NCBI GenBank assembly: GCA_949152475.1
Contig: OX424569.1
Location: 34,240,480-34,304,479, forward strand
DNA: 64,000 nt
Reading direction: 5' to 3'
Origin: Terebella lapidaria
Taxonomy: Eukaryota > Annelida > Polychaeta > Terebellida > Terebellidae
Shown: positions 20,040 to 29,569 of the stretch, piece by piece
Layout: the number at the start of each line of letters is the position of its first letter
Position numbering within the stretch: position 1 is the stretch's first letter
The notes under the pieces: model-generated
Seen by the model: the letters and a program-made list of their open reading frames with translations, nothing else
What the model was told of the DNA's origin: nothing
Database searches by the model: none
Translations under genes and position numbers: made by a program

Positions 20040-20120
20040 GGCCCTTATATACCCTTTCTGCTCACGTGATTTGAAAAGCTCCATGCTGATTGGCTGCCTC
20101 AGGAGTGACGTCACAATTAT
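20040..20120 (-). promoter_or_regulatory. Putative internal promoter of ORF 3 (element 2)
   Basis: On the minus strand a CRE-like TGACGTCA (near 20106), GCAGCCAATCAGC (CCAAT box, near 20089), CACGTG (20063-20068) and GTATATAAGGG (20043-20051) occur in order, about 245 bp upstream of the ORF 3 ATG. The GATTGGCTGC block is shared exactly with the ORF 4 promoter. The E-box to TATA distance of about 17-22 bp is the same at all three promoters of the element. Confidence 0.55.
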
Positions 20121-20862
20121 GCAAAAACTCAACCGTTAACCGAGAGGTGTCCGTCTCCGGCTCAACCGGCTTCTCCGGGTTTTTCCGGCTCCCTTTCAAC
20201 TGCTTCTCCGAGCGAAGTATCTGCAATTTTGAAGTATCTCTGCCATCAGGAGGGTTGAATAGAGTCTCAGCCAGTTGAATCTGCCTCTCAGACGAACATC
20301 TAGACTGCAAGCTGGGCGTTTCCGCCATCTGTACTGCTTCGTCAACTGCATATCTGCTCACTGGTATTACTGCTTGTCGACACTGGAAACTGCATACATT
20401 CTTGTCCAGAAGGAGGGCCCTTCCTATCTGGAATGATGTTTCACCGCTTCTGTCGATCTGCAGCCGGTTTGCTGTCTCTGCTAAGTGGAAACTCCGGTTG
20501 GATGTCTACAGCCGGAAAACTTTTCCGTCTTAATTCTCTGAATACGGAAGACGTGTAGCTGCTTCTCTGGAGATACTAGACCGCTAACCCAGGTTCTTCT
20601 GGACCCCTGGCCGCTACCCTGGACTGGTTGACTATGCGCTCCAACCAGTCAGAACCTCAAGGATGTCTCTATCCGGTCTCTGCACCGCTTTCCGCTCTGC
20701 TTCCTTTCTCCGCCCTGTTTCCGGAACCAGCACTTGCTCGCTGCTTCGACTTCTTGCGGTCGCTCTCTGCCGGAACTCAACGTTTTACCAGGGTCTCAGC
20801 TATCTCCTTCTCCTGCTCTACAGCTCACTCCGTCTTCTAATATTTCTGCGTCCTCTGCGGCT
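20121..20862 (-). other. Non-coding spacer after pol (element 2)
   Basis: About 740 bp between the pol stop and the ORF 3 promoter. It is pyrimidine-rich on the plus strand, with CTGC/CTCCG bias like the LTR. No open frame is supported. Confidence 0.5.
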
Positions 20863-23800
20863 TTACTCCGAGTCCGTATCCGACTCAGAGACCGTCGGTT
20901 CCGTCTCCGGAACACTACTCTGCTTCGGCGGCTCCGTCTGCCTCCAGGAATCTGCCATTCTCCGCTTCATCCATCTCGGATGCTTGACGCCATTATACGG
21001 TTTCAGCAAATCGAAGTGAACCACCTTCTGTCGAGTTTCACTCTCTGCAATCTCGTAGGTCACGTCGGTAAATCTGCTCAGCACTAGCTTTGGACCGCTC
21101 CACTTCCTCTGCAACTTGGGAGCTTTGCCCTTCTTCCGTGTTTTGACCGCCATCCACACTCGGTCTCCTGGCTGGAACTGATTGTTGACCTTCCTCCGGT
21201 CGTACAGCTTCTTCTGCCGTTCCATTTCTCTGCCAGATTTCGCTCGAACCGCCTTGTATACCGCCTCTAGTCGCTCCCGGAGCTGACTGCCATACTCTGT
21301 TACTTCTGCCGTTGATTCTCCCGGCGGTCTGCCAATCAGTAACTCTACCGGAGTGTTGACTTCTCTGCCCAGCATCAGCAAGTTGGGACTCTGCCCGGTT
21401 GTCTCCTGCGGGGTACTCCGGTAAGCTGCCATCGCCAACGGAACTAGCTGATCCCAGTTGGTCTGCCGCTCGCTTACGTACAGGCTCAAGATCTGCTGCA
21501 GCGTCCGGTTGAATCGCTCGATGAAACCGTCCGACTGAGGTCGGAAAGCGGTTGTCCGTGTCTTGTGAATCCCCAGGATTCTGCAAACATTTCTCAGCAA
21601 GTCGGACTCGAAATTTCTGCCTTGGTCGGTGTGTATCTCCATCGGGATACCGTACCGCGCTGCAAACTGGTTGACGAATATGTCCGCAACCGTCACCGCT
21701 TCCTGATTCGGCATCGGGTAAGCCTCTACCCACTTGGTGAAGTAATCGCCGATTACTAAGATGTACCGGTTCCCCCGGGTGGATTTAGGTAACGGACCCA
21801 TCACGTCCATTGCCACCCTCTCCATGGGCGCTCCAACCCGGTATTTCTGCATCGGAGATCGTTTCAAGTTCTGCATACTTCTTGACGCACATTCGTCACA
21901 GCTCAGCACCCACTGCTTTATGTCCCGCATCATAGCCGGCCAGAAATACCGCCTCCGAATGCTAGCCGCCATCCTTCTGCTTCCGAGGTGTCCTCCCGTC
22001 CGGCTCTGGTGGGCCAGACGGAAAATCTCCTGTCTCAGCTCCTTCGGGGTTATTAACTGCATTCGGCTGGTTCCTTCTGCCGTTCTCCATTTCCGGTAGA
22101 CTACTCCGTCGACTTTCAGCAAGGTCTTCCGCATCCCGTACAGCACTTTCTCCTCGCTGCTCATGCTGGAAAAGTCTACACCGCCAGCTGTACCGCTCCC
22201 GTCGATCAGCGACGTCACCAGTGAGTACCAAGGTTCTGCTTGCTGCATTCTCTGCAAATCATCTGGTCGATATTTCTGCCCCAGCACAGTATCCTGGTCC
22301 GCATTTTCCGCCAGCCTAATCTGCTCTGCAACCGCATCCGCTTCTCCTGGAACTGCCTTCTCCGTCACCGCAACCGCAACCGGCTTCCGGGACACTGCTT
22401 TCTCCGTCACCGCAACCGCAACCGGCTTCCGGGACGCTGCTTTCTCCGTCACCGCAACCGCAACCGGCTTCCGGGACGCTGCTTTCTCCGCTACTGCAAC
22501 CGCCTTCCTTGGGACTGCTTCCTCTGTCACCGCAACCGCAACCGGCTTCCGGGACGCTGCTTTCTCCGCTACTGTAACCGTCTTCCTTGGGACTGCTTCC
22601 TCTGTCACCGCAACCGCAACCGGCTTCCGGGACGCTGCTTTCTCCGCTACTGCAACCGCCTTCCTTGGGACTGCTTCCTCCGTCAGTTCTGCTTCTCCGC
22701 CCGATCTCCTTGACCGCTTCCGGCGTCCCCCCTTCTTTGGCTTGGGCTGAGGAGTTTCTTCACTTCGTGTCTGCCGGATTCTTTCTCCGTAGTTCCAGGC
22801 ATCTATCTTGGCTTGTTTCCAGTCGATTTTTCCGCATTGGCTGCATGGGGATCTGGACAAGGCGTCCGCATTATTATGGATTCGCCCCGGACGATGTTCG
22901 ATGTCGAAATGAAACTCACTCAGGAGCTCAATCCACCGGGCTACCTGCCCCTGGGGCTCCTTGAAATTCATAAGCCAGGTCAGACTGCCATGATCCGTGC
23001 GAAGAAGGAAGTGTCGTCCCAGCAAGTACTGCTTATTCTTCTGTACCGCAAACACAACCGCCAGGAGCTCCTTCCGGGTGACACAGTATCTCCGTTCTTC
23101 TTTGGTTAGGCTGCGGCTCAAGTAGGTTATCACCCGCTCCTGGTTGCCCTGCTTCTGTGACAGTACTGCTCCCAGCCCGGTGTCACTGGCGTCCGTGTCC
23201 AGGATATATCGGCCTTGCTCCCTTGGGTACCCGAGTATCGGTGCCGATACTAGGCGGTTCTTCAGCTCTGCAAATGCCTGTTCTTGCTCCGTCTGCCACC
23301 GGAACGGCACCCCTTTTTCCGTCAAGTGATTCAGCGGCGCTGCAATCTCGGAGAACTTCGGCACGAACTTCCGGTAATAGGAGCAAAGTCCCAGAAAACT
23401 GCGCAGCTCCGTCAGGTTGGTGGGTGTCCGCCACTTCCGTACTGCCTCCGTTTTTGCCGGGTCGGTGCGGATACCGTCTCTGCCGACTATGTGACCTAGG
23501 AAAGACACCTCCGGCTGGAAGAACTTGCATTTTGACGGTTTGACTTTTAGGTCTGCCTCTCTCAGCTTGCTGAACACCTCCTGAAGATCACGGATGTGAT
23601 CCTCCAGGGTCTTGCTGTAGACTATGATGTCGTCCAGATATATGAGGCAGGTCTTCCAGGACAAACCGCCTAGCACCTTCTCCATCAACCGCTCGAACGT
23701 ACCCGGAGCATTGCACAAGCCGAAACTCATCACTTTGAACTGGTAAAGGCCGCCAGGAACACAGAAGGCCGACTTTTTCCGGGCGTCTTCATCCATCCCG

Positions 23801-25080
23801 ACCTGCCAGTAGCCACTGGTCAGGTCGAGAGTGGAGAACCATTTAGCGTCTGCACAGGCTGCTATGGTGTCGTCTATTCTCGGCAACGGATAAGCATCTT
23901 TCTCCGTGACTGCATTTAACCGCCGGTAATCGACGCAGAACCGGGTGGTCCCATCCTTTTTCTTCACAAGGACAATCGGTGCAGCCCACGGACTGCTACT
24001 TTCTTCAATGACGTTCTTGTCTTTCATCTCCTGAATCAGACTGCTCACCAGCTCTCTCTTGTCTGGCGGAATTCGTCTGGTTGGCTGCTTAATCGGCCGG
24101 TGACTGCCCGTGTTTATCTGATGTTGTACCTCGTTGGTCTGCCCCAGTTCTCCGGCATCATTACTGAAGGTCAGCTTATTCCGAAATAGGAGGTCGGTTA
24201 CTCTCTCGCGGAAATGACTCGGCACTGCATCCTGGGTCTGCTCTGCTAACTGCCGCAGCTTCTCGTACCCGCTCCAATTCCGCCCGGCCTCCGACTCCGT
24301 GGAAATCTGCACCTTCCGGCTCCGTTCCGCCAACGGCACAACACTGCAACCGGCTGCTAAGGTGGTCATCGTCGCCAACTGCGCTCCTTTCTTGATGATT
24401 ACCGGCTCTGCCATCACGTTGATCACTCGAACCGGGACTGTTCCTTGCTTTATCCGGGATAAAGTTCTCCCGATCAGCCAAGGTCTTTTCTCCGTAGGCT
24501 CCTGCGGCATTTCTAGTACTCCTTCTGCTTCACGGACACTCTCTGCTTGTCCTATAATCAGCTGTTCCGTTTCCGGCGGAATTTGGTAATCTGCTACAGC
24601 GTTGATCGGAAACGGCTCCCTGGTCTGCTCGAACATGGTGAGGAACACCTCCTGGCTGCCCATCTGCATGGTCATCCGGTCGAAGTTTATGCCGGATACT
24701 CGGGAACGGATGAAATCCATCCCCAGTATTCCTTCGTCTTCACAGTCTGCAATCTCGAACGTCACGGTCTCAGCTACTCCTGCGATGTTGAGTGGAAGTT
24801 CTTTCCGGCCATGTGTCCGTATGTTACTTCCGTCAACCATTGAAAGACGAATCGGCGACCGCTTCAGCTTCATTCCGGGTTTCCGGATCCGTTCCCAGGT
24901 TTGTAGGTTGAGCATTGTGACAGTGCTGCCGGTGTCGATTATCAGCGTTACTGGCTCTCCGCATACTCTGGCTGTCACACACATGCCCACCTCGCCCCTG
25001 GGACCGGGTCCGTGAACCACCTGCCTGTTATGGGGGTGTCCTCTCTTCCGGGTCCCGGATTTCCCCTTTTCCGCGACCCG
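20863..25080 (-). CDS. Pol polyprotein (element 2)
   Basis: About 1400 codons. Aspartic protease near the start (LIIDTGSTVTML), reverse transcriptase (FCVDYRRLN; active site YLDDIIVY), RNase H (DTDASDTGLGAVLSQ) and integrase (zinc domain HQSRTGGHLG...CDECAS; D-D-E residues in MDVMGP, HTDQGRNFE and GFIERFN). A C-terminal GPY/F-like region contains RKWSGPKLVLSRF. The frame lies at minus 1 relative to gag and is open across the gag stop, so expression by minus 1 frameshifting is likely. Between RNase H and integrase sits an unusual tandem repeat block of about 14-residue units (22320-22720). All catalytic motifs are intact. Confidence 0.95.
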   Translation of the reverse strand, partial: RVAEKGKSGTRKRGHPHNRQVVHGPGPRGEVGMCVTARVCGEPVTLIIDTGSTVTMLNLQTWERIRKPGMKLKRSPIRLSMVDGSNIRTHGRKELPLNIAGVAETVTFEIADCEDEGILGMDFIRSRVSGINFDRMTMQMGSQEVFLTMFEQTREPFPINAVADYQIPPETEQLIIGQAESVREAEGVLEMPQEPTEKRPWLIGRTLSRIKQGTVPVRVINVMAEPVIIKKGAQLATMTTLAAGCSVVPLAERSRKVQISTESEAGRNWSGYEKLRQLAEQTQDAVPSHFRERVTDLLFRNKLTFSNDAGELGQTNEVQHQINTGSHRPIKQPTRRIPPDKRELVSSLIQEMKDKNVIEESSSPWAAPIVLVKKKDGTTRFCVDYRRLNAVTEKDAYPLPRIDDTIAACADAKWFSTLDLTSGYWQVGMDEDARKKSAFCVPGGLYQFKVMSFGLCNAPGTFERLMEKVLGGLSWKTCLIYLDDIIVYSKTLEDHIRDLQEVFSKLREADLKVKPSKCKFFQPEVSFLGHIVGRDGIRTDPAKTEAVRKWRTPTNLTELRSFLGLCSYYRKFVPKFSEIAAPLNHLTEKGVPFRWQTEQEQAFAELKNRLVSAPILGYPREQGRYILDTDASDTGLGAVLSQKQGNQERVITYLSRSLTKEERRYCVTRKELLAVVFAVQKNKQYLLGRHFLLRTDHGSLTWLMNFKEPQGQVARWIELLSEFHFDIEHRPGRIHNNADALSRSPCSQCGKIDWKQAKIDAWNYGERIRQTRSEETPQPKPKKGGRRKRSRRSGGEAELTEEAVPRKAVAVAEKAASRKPVAVAVTEEAVPRKTVTVAEKAASRKPVAVAVTEEAVPRKAVAVAEKAASRKPVAVAVTEKAASRKPVAVAVTEKAVSRKPVAVAVTEKAVPGEADAVAEQIRLAENADQDTVLGQKYRPDDLQRMQQAEPWYSLVTSLIDGSGTAGGVDFSSMSSEEKVLYGMRKTLLKVDGVVYRKWRTAEGTSRMQLITPKELRQEIFRLAHQSRTGGHLGSRRMAASIRRRYFWPAMMRDIKQWVLSCDECASRSMQNLKRSPMQKYRVGAPMERVAMDVMGPLPKSTRGNRYILVIGDYFTKWVEAYPMPNQEAVTVADIFVNQFAARYGIPMEIHTDQGRNFESDLLRNVCRILGIHKTRTTAFRPQSDGFIERFNRTLQQILSLYVSERQTNWDQLVPLAMAAYRSTPQETTGQSPNLLMLGREVNTPVELLIGRPPGESTAEVTEYGSQLRERLEAVYKAVRAKSGREMERQKKLYDRRKVNNQFQPGDRVWMAVKTRKKGKAPKLQRKWSGPKLVLSRFTDVTYEIAESETRQKVVHFDLLKPYNGVKHPRWMKRRMADSWRQTEPPKQSSVPETEPTVSESDTDSE
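22320..22720 (-). repeat. Coding tandem repeats in the pol RNase H-IN linker
   Basis: Units of about 42 bp repeat in tandem, encoding 14-residue peptides of type RKPVAVAVTEKAAS and variants with PRKAVAVAEK. Length is always a multiple of three, so the pol frame stays open. The block lies in the flexible linker between RNase H and the integrase zinc domain. Confidence 0.85.
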
Positions 25081-25082
25081 CT

Positions 25083-26372
25083 CTAGTTTTCCGGCTGCTG
25101 CTGCTGCTGTCGTGGCTGCTGCAATTGTTGCTGCTGCTGCTGCTGCTGCGGCTGCTGCTGCTGCTGCTGTTGTCGCGGCGACTGCTGCTGTTGTGGTTGA
25201 CGCCGCTGCTGCTGCTGCTTCGGCTGCCTACAGTCTCGGGCAAAATGCCCTTTCCGGCCACAGTTGAAACATTCTAAATCCGCTCGGGAACTGCGCTGCT
25301 GCTGCTGTCGGCTAACCGCTTCCTTGACCTGAGTCATCAGATCCGCCATCTGCTGCTGAGTCTGCTCGGCTTGCTTCCGCAATTCGTTCACCTGCTGGCT
25401 CCACTCCGGCTCCGTGTTCAGCTGCCTCGTCCGGTGTCGCTCCGCTGGTCTGCTGTTGTCCGTTTTCATGATACTCTCATACTCGGTAGCGAAAGCCAGG
25501 GCCTGCGACAGCGTTTCCGGGTGGCTTTTCAATACCGACAACCGCATATCTCGGTTAGTCAGGCTGTTGCAGAAATGCATCTTCATGAGCACTTCTGTTG
25601 TTGCCGGATCTGCTTTTGGGTAAGCTAGCCGCGTCTTGCTCCGTATGTCTCTGGCCAGCTCGGACAGCTCCTCCTCCGGCTGCAATTTCCGTGTCTGCAA
25701 TTCTGCCTGGAAAACAAATGTTTTCTCCCCCGGACAAAACTGCTGTTTTAATGCCGCCACAACCGTATCAAAGCTGCGTCTCTGCTCCGCGGACAGATCC
25801 AGTAGTATGCTGCGGGCGTTACCCCTCAAACTGACACATAAGTTCAGCGCCTTTTCCTCTGCTGTCCAACGGTAGTACCGAGCGTATTCAAGGAGGTGAG
25901 CCTCATATTCCGGCCACGGATCAGTTCCGTCGTATGTCATTAATCTGGCTACTCCTGCCCTTGGTGCTGGCTGTTGTACTGCTTCTGCCTGCTGCTGCTT
26001 TCCGGTTACTGCCAGGTGCTGCTGAAACACCTCCATTTGGGTCGCCAATAATCTGGTCAGGTTGTCGACTAAGTTCTCTCCGCCTTCCGGGTCCGCATCC
26101 GGTTCCCGATCGCCAGCCTGGTCCGGAAAGTTAACTTCCGCCTCTGCTAACTGCTCTGCAGGCTGTTCTCCTTGAGGAACCCGGAGGGGCTCGTCTGCAA
26201 CTGCTTTCTGCATTTCCGGCTGCAACAGCTTCCGCTCGGCAGGACGAACCGCTTCCTTTTCCGCAACCGGCATCTGCAACGGCTCAGCTCCTACTGCTCC
26301 TACAGGCTGCTCCGTGTCCGACACGGCTGCCTTCAGCTGCTGTTCCGCCAATTTGCCCCGTCTAGTAGTCAT
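25083..26372 (-). CDS. Gag polyprotein (element 2)
   Basis: A 429-codon ORF with its ATG just inside the PBS. The centre carries a Ty3/gypsy-type capsid region (MTYDGTDPWPEYEAHL; FCPGEKTFVFQAEL). One CCHC zinc knuckle (CFNCGRKGHFARDC) follows near residue 375, and the extreme C-terminus is a Gln-rich tract encoded by (CAG/CTG)n. The TAG stop lies at 25083-25085. GGAAAAC just before the stop sits where a minus 1 slip would join the pol frame, though it is not a canonical heptamer. Confidence 0.93.
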   Translation of the reverse strand: MTTRRGKLAEQQLKAAVSDTEQPVGAVGAEPLQMPVAEKEAVRPAERKLLQPEMQKAVADEPLRVPQGEQPAEQLAEAEVNFPDQAGDREPDADPEGGENLVDNLTRLLATQMEVFQQHLAVTGKQQQAEAVQQPAPRAGVARLMTYDGTDPWPEYEAHLLEYARYYRWTAEEKALNLCVSLRGNARSILLDLSAEQRRSFDTVVAALKQQFCPGEKTFVFQAELQTRKLQPEEELSELARDIRSKTRLAYPKADPATTEVLMKMHFCNSLTNRDMRLSVLKSHPETLSQALAFATEYESIMKTDNSRPAERHRTRQLNTEPEWSQQVNELRKQAEQTQQQMADLMTQVKEAVSRQQQQRSSRADLECFNCGRKGHFARDCRQPKQQQQRRQPQQQQSPRQQQQQQQPQQQQQQQQLQQPRQQQQQPEN

Positions 26373-26382
26373 ACTGCAGATG

Positions 26383-26400
26383 ATCCCACCGCTGCCACCA
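26383..26400 (-). other. Primer binding site, tRNA-Leu, element 2
   Basis: Eighteen bases, ATCCCACCGCTGCCACCA on the plus strand, match the 3' end of metazoan tRNA-Leu(AAG), 6 bases from the LTR edge. The identity comes from remembered tRNA sequences. Confidence 0.8.
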
Positions 26401-26406
26401 AAAAGT

Positions 26407-27793
26407 TGTAACGGGTTTGAACCCTTCTGTGACGTCTTGATGAACCGATTTTCTAGGGAGGTGGGTGAGTGGTTGTTTAACCGGAGCTGAAACGGTAAAA
26501 CTCCGGGAAACTGCTACTGTTGTACGGTTGAACTCCGGCTAGAAGTCTCTAAGGTTGGTAGCGTGGTCTGGAATGGACCTCTTAACCGTTGCCCGACTGC
26601 TAATCTGCAACTGCACCTGTAAAGTAAGGATCCGGAGGCGTTTCCGTCTCCGGGTACTGCAACTGCTCCGTCGGGAAACCGCTTTACTGCAACAGCTCCG
26701 TCGTTTTCCGTCTTACTGCAAACTGCGACTGCGCCTGGAATAAAGAATCCGGAAACGTTGCCGTTTCCGAATACTGCAACCGCTCTGCCAGGTTCCGCCG
26801 CACTGCAATCTGCTCCGGTTGGCTCCGCCTCACCGCAACCTGCGACTGCACCTGAAATGGAGTATCTCGGAAGTGTTCCTACTTCCGGTTACCGCAACCG
26901 CTCCGTCAGGTACTGCCTCTGCAACTCCGTCGTCCGGTACCGCCTCTGCAACTGCTTCGTCGTTCCCGTCTCTGCAACTGCTCCGTCCGATACCGCCTCC
27001 GTAGTTGCTCCGTTGATTTCCACCTCCGTCTCCGTCTCCGACTCCTTCCTCGGTGATCTGGGTTCTTAGATCACCCTAAGACGTCGTTACAACTTGGTCT
27101 TAACCGACTGTAGTCTTATCTCCCTTTACTCCGTATAACTGTCTTTTCCGGGAAACTAACTTTATTATAACTTCCAGTTCCCTAACGAACACGGAAAAAC
27201 AACTCGGTTGAAGTTTTCATGTTTATTTTCCAAGTTCACAGTCGGAAGACTTAACTGCTATCATCTGGATGACTCTATCCGGAACAAGGGAGTACTCTGC
27301 TATGGGAGAAGGGGTCTGCACAGGTCGACGTCAGGACACCAACTCCGCCGTCCGCTGTGAAGCGGGGGCTTTTATAGACCTGAGACCCACGTCACGTGAC
27401 CAACCTATTGTGACGTCATAGTCCGCCAAAACACTGATATTTTCCGGATTTCTAAAAACACTCTAGAACCAATCAGTGGCTGACACGTCACCTTTTAAAC
27501 CGAAAACGAGGCTGATCACATGACCTTCCGGAAATAACGTCATTACGTTTTTGTACTCCATTGTTCCGGCTCCGTGTCCGGTTCCGTCTCCGTCTCCGGA
27601 TCCGTCTCCGGCGTTACCAACATCATAAATTACTAAGTTGCGAGACGGAAAACCTTTAAAACATTAACAATACGGAACCGTATGAACCTTTAAACACATA
27701 TACACCCTAATAAACGGTTATTTAACCATAATATCACAAAACACTACAATAATACCTAGGGGAAACCTTTGGGTACGCCCCAAAACCGTTACA
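26407..27793 (-). repeat. 5' LTR of element 2 (1387 bp)
   Basis: Upstream LTR in element orientation, shifted by exactly 11,231 bp from 15176-16562 with no length difference. The TATA box lies near 27371, so transcription would start near 27340. Confidence 0.95.
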
Positions 27794-28044
27794 ATATTTT
27801 GATAATTTTAAGATTATTCCAAAATAATATATATCAGATGAATATTCCTGTGATGTTGTATATGACTGGTAGCACAGTGAGGTAAACTGAGGTGCAATGA
27901 GATACTAAATGAAATAAAACTAAAATAAAACCTGCTAAAAGCATTTACTACACCAACAATTCTACCCCCATCACACAAACAAAATCATTCTTGATCATTA
28001 TTCAACAGACTGTATGATGTGGTGATGACACTTGTATTCCGCAG

Positions 28045-28269
28045 GTCCCTGTCCGTGTGTGGAGCCGTGAGGAGGGGCAGCCTGTACTGGACGTGTGCTG
28101 GGAGAGTGAGGGAGAGGACGCGGCTCTCCTCTACACGACACTGCACTCTGTCAGACGGGTGTCGGTGACGGGAGAGCCGCTCCCTCTGTCACTGGACACC
28201 ACACGCATGTTCACGCCAATGTTCGTGTCGTGTACCGGTGACGGGGAGTGGGCGGTGGTGGCGGACTTT
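28045..28269 (+). CDS. Beta-propeller-like host gene, exon A (partial gene)
   Basis: A 75-codon exon bounded by TTCCGCAG and GTAAGT, phase 0 at both ends. It encodes VPVRVWSREEGQPVLDVCW and a strand-rich domain ending in GDGEWAVVADF. Together with exons 28375-28503, 28757-29180 and 29529-29569 it forms one continuous frame of about 273 residues. Short beta-strand repeats with conserved Trp, Gly and Val resemble NHL or TRIM-type propeller blades. I could not assign a named family. Upstream exons must exist but were not found; the 12.6-kb element 2 ends only 251 bp upstream, so it may have inserted in the preceding intron. Confidence 0.75.
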
Positions 28270-28374
28270 GTAAGTATCAATCTGTTACCACCAATACAGT
28301 CAGATTATAAAGATGTAAAATTAAGATTATAAAGTCTTAAAGGTGTACCAATACAGACAGACTATATGTCGCAG

Positions 28375-28503
28375 GACTCGTGGACAGCATACCACCGCGA
28401 GGCCCCGGGGGTCTACCGTCGACACAGCAACAACCCAGTGGACGGGGATCCTCTCTCAGTCCGCGTCACACCACAGGGCCGTCTGGCTGTGATAGTGGAA
28501 AAG
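28375..28503 (+). CDS. Beta-propeller-like host gene, exon B
   Basis: A 43-codon exon between GTCGCAG and GTGAGT, phase 0 on both sides. It encodes DSWTAYHREAPGVYRRH and PLSVRVTPQGRLAVIVEK, a pattern like one propeller blade. Confidence 0.75.
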
Positions 28504-28705
28504 GTGAGTGTGATGTGCATATTAAATATTTTTGTTAGTATTATAGAATTTATTTTATATTTTAATGTAGAATTATTTCCTTGCCGAATCATGTCAATTT
28601 CATTACTTCCAATACATTCCAACATTGGTTAACCTGACTGTCTACTACATACACGTACGTGTACAGACTCAGTACAATCACACGCCAATAATTATAACCA
28701 TCATA

Positions 28706-28707
<2 letters not shown>

Positions 28708-28752
<45 letters not shown>
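28708..28752 (+). repeat. (ATT)n microsatellite at a splice acceptor
   Basis: About 15 ATT units lie directly upstream of the TACCAG acceptor of exon C, replacing a normal polypyrimidine tract with alternating TTA. Confidence 0.9.
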
Positions 28753-28755
<3 letters not shown>

Positions 28756-28756
28756 G

Positions 28757-29180
28757 CACAACGGGTATTTCCTTCGGCTGTACAGAGGTGTGTCAGACCC
28801 CGGCCAGGTCTGGGAGCAGCGTGTATCTGCCTCTGTCTCCCTCTCTGGGTCGTTCCCGCCCCCAGGCCGCCTGTCCGTGTCAGCGAGCGGTGACATCCTC
28901 GTCTGTGAACCGAAGGGTGTGAAGAAGTACCGCGGCACAGACGGGTCACACCTCACCACCGTCCGTTACCCTGCCGGCCTGGAGAACCCCAGAGCGGTGT
29001 GCGCGGCCCCGTCCGGCCGTGTGTGGGTCGGGTGCGTGGACAGGTCCGTGTGGCTGTGTGACGGGACGGGAGGGGACAAGCTCATTGAGACAGGAGGCGA
29101 GTGGGTGAACAGTCTGGCTCTCCACGGTCACCGTCTGGTGGTGGCTACAGACCGTGGGTTACAGATGTATGATGTGTCAG
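28757..29180 (+). CDS. Beta-propeller-like host gene, exon C
   Basis: A 424-bp exon ending in TGTCAG before GTGAGT, entering in phase 0 and leaving in phase 1. It encodes about 141 residues with repeated strand motifs such as GRLSVSASGDILVCEP, GLENPRAVCAAPSGRVWVG and VATDRGLQMYDVSG. These are typical of several NHL/WD-like propeller blades. GC content is higher than in the flanking introns. Confidence 0.78.
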
Positions 29181-29528
29181 GTGAGTGTTTGATACGCATT
29201 GATATGACCACAGCCAGATATATGTAACTATTATCATCAAGAAGAAATAATGATGATTCTCATATTGGGCACACTGATATTGAACATATGATATCTAAAT
29301 AACATGATATTATTCCAAGTATATTCGAAATTCATATAGACCTGTGTGCGTTGTGTATCAACATCACAGCAACAATATTCTCTGGAATCTGCGGTGACTT
29401 GGCACATGGAATAACTGATACTGTACATGTGTGACGTGTAACTAAATAATGTAACCAATACATGTATAGTAAATGTACATGTACAACTCAATGACACACA
29501 ACATACAAATTGTTACTGTTATCAACAG

Positions 29529-29569
29529 GTGCAGCCAAGATTCCACGCGGTAAAACTCCAGTCCAGTGA
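29529..29569 (+). CDS. Beta-propeller-like host gene, last exon D
   Basis: It follows TCAACAG. Joined in phase 1 to exon C, it adds about 13 residues (AAKIPRGKTPVQ) and a TGA stop at 29567-29569. No AATAAA was found close downstream, so the 3' UTR end is undefined. Confidence 0.6.

Larger units (their letters stand above)
15176..27793 (-). mobile_element. LTR retrotransposon 2 (Ty3/gypsy, full length)
   Basis: A 12.6-kb minus-strand element with 1387-bp LTRs beginning TGTAAC and ending GTTACA, flanked by the 4-bp duplication ATAT (15172-15175 and 27794-27797). The order is 5' LTR, PBS for tRNA-Leu, gag, pol (protease, reverse transcriptase, RNase H, integrase), two C2H2 accessory ORFs, polypurine tract, 3' LTR. 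LTR lengths agree and the stretches I compared are the same, and gag and pol are open. This points to a very young, possibly active insertion. The 4.2-kb region after pol is unusually long for Ty3/gypsy. Confidence 0.95.

Noticed and set aside
16838..20120. Env glycoprotein genes in element 2
   Set aside because: No signal peptide, membrane segment or fusion motif; zinc fingers and charged low-complexity regions instead.
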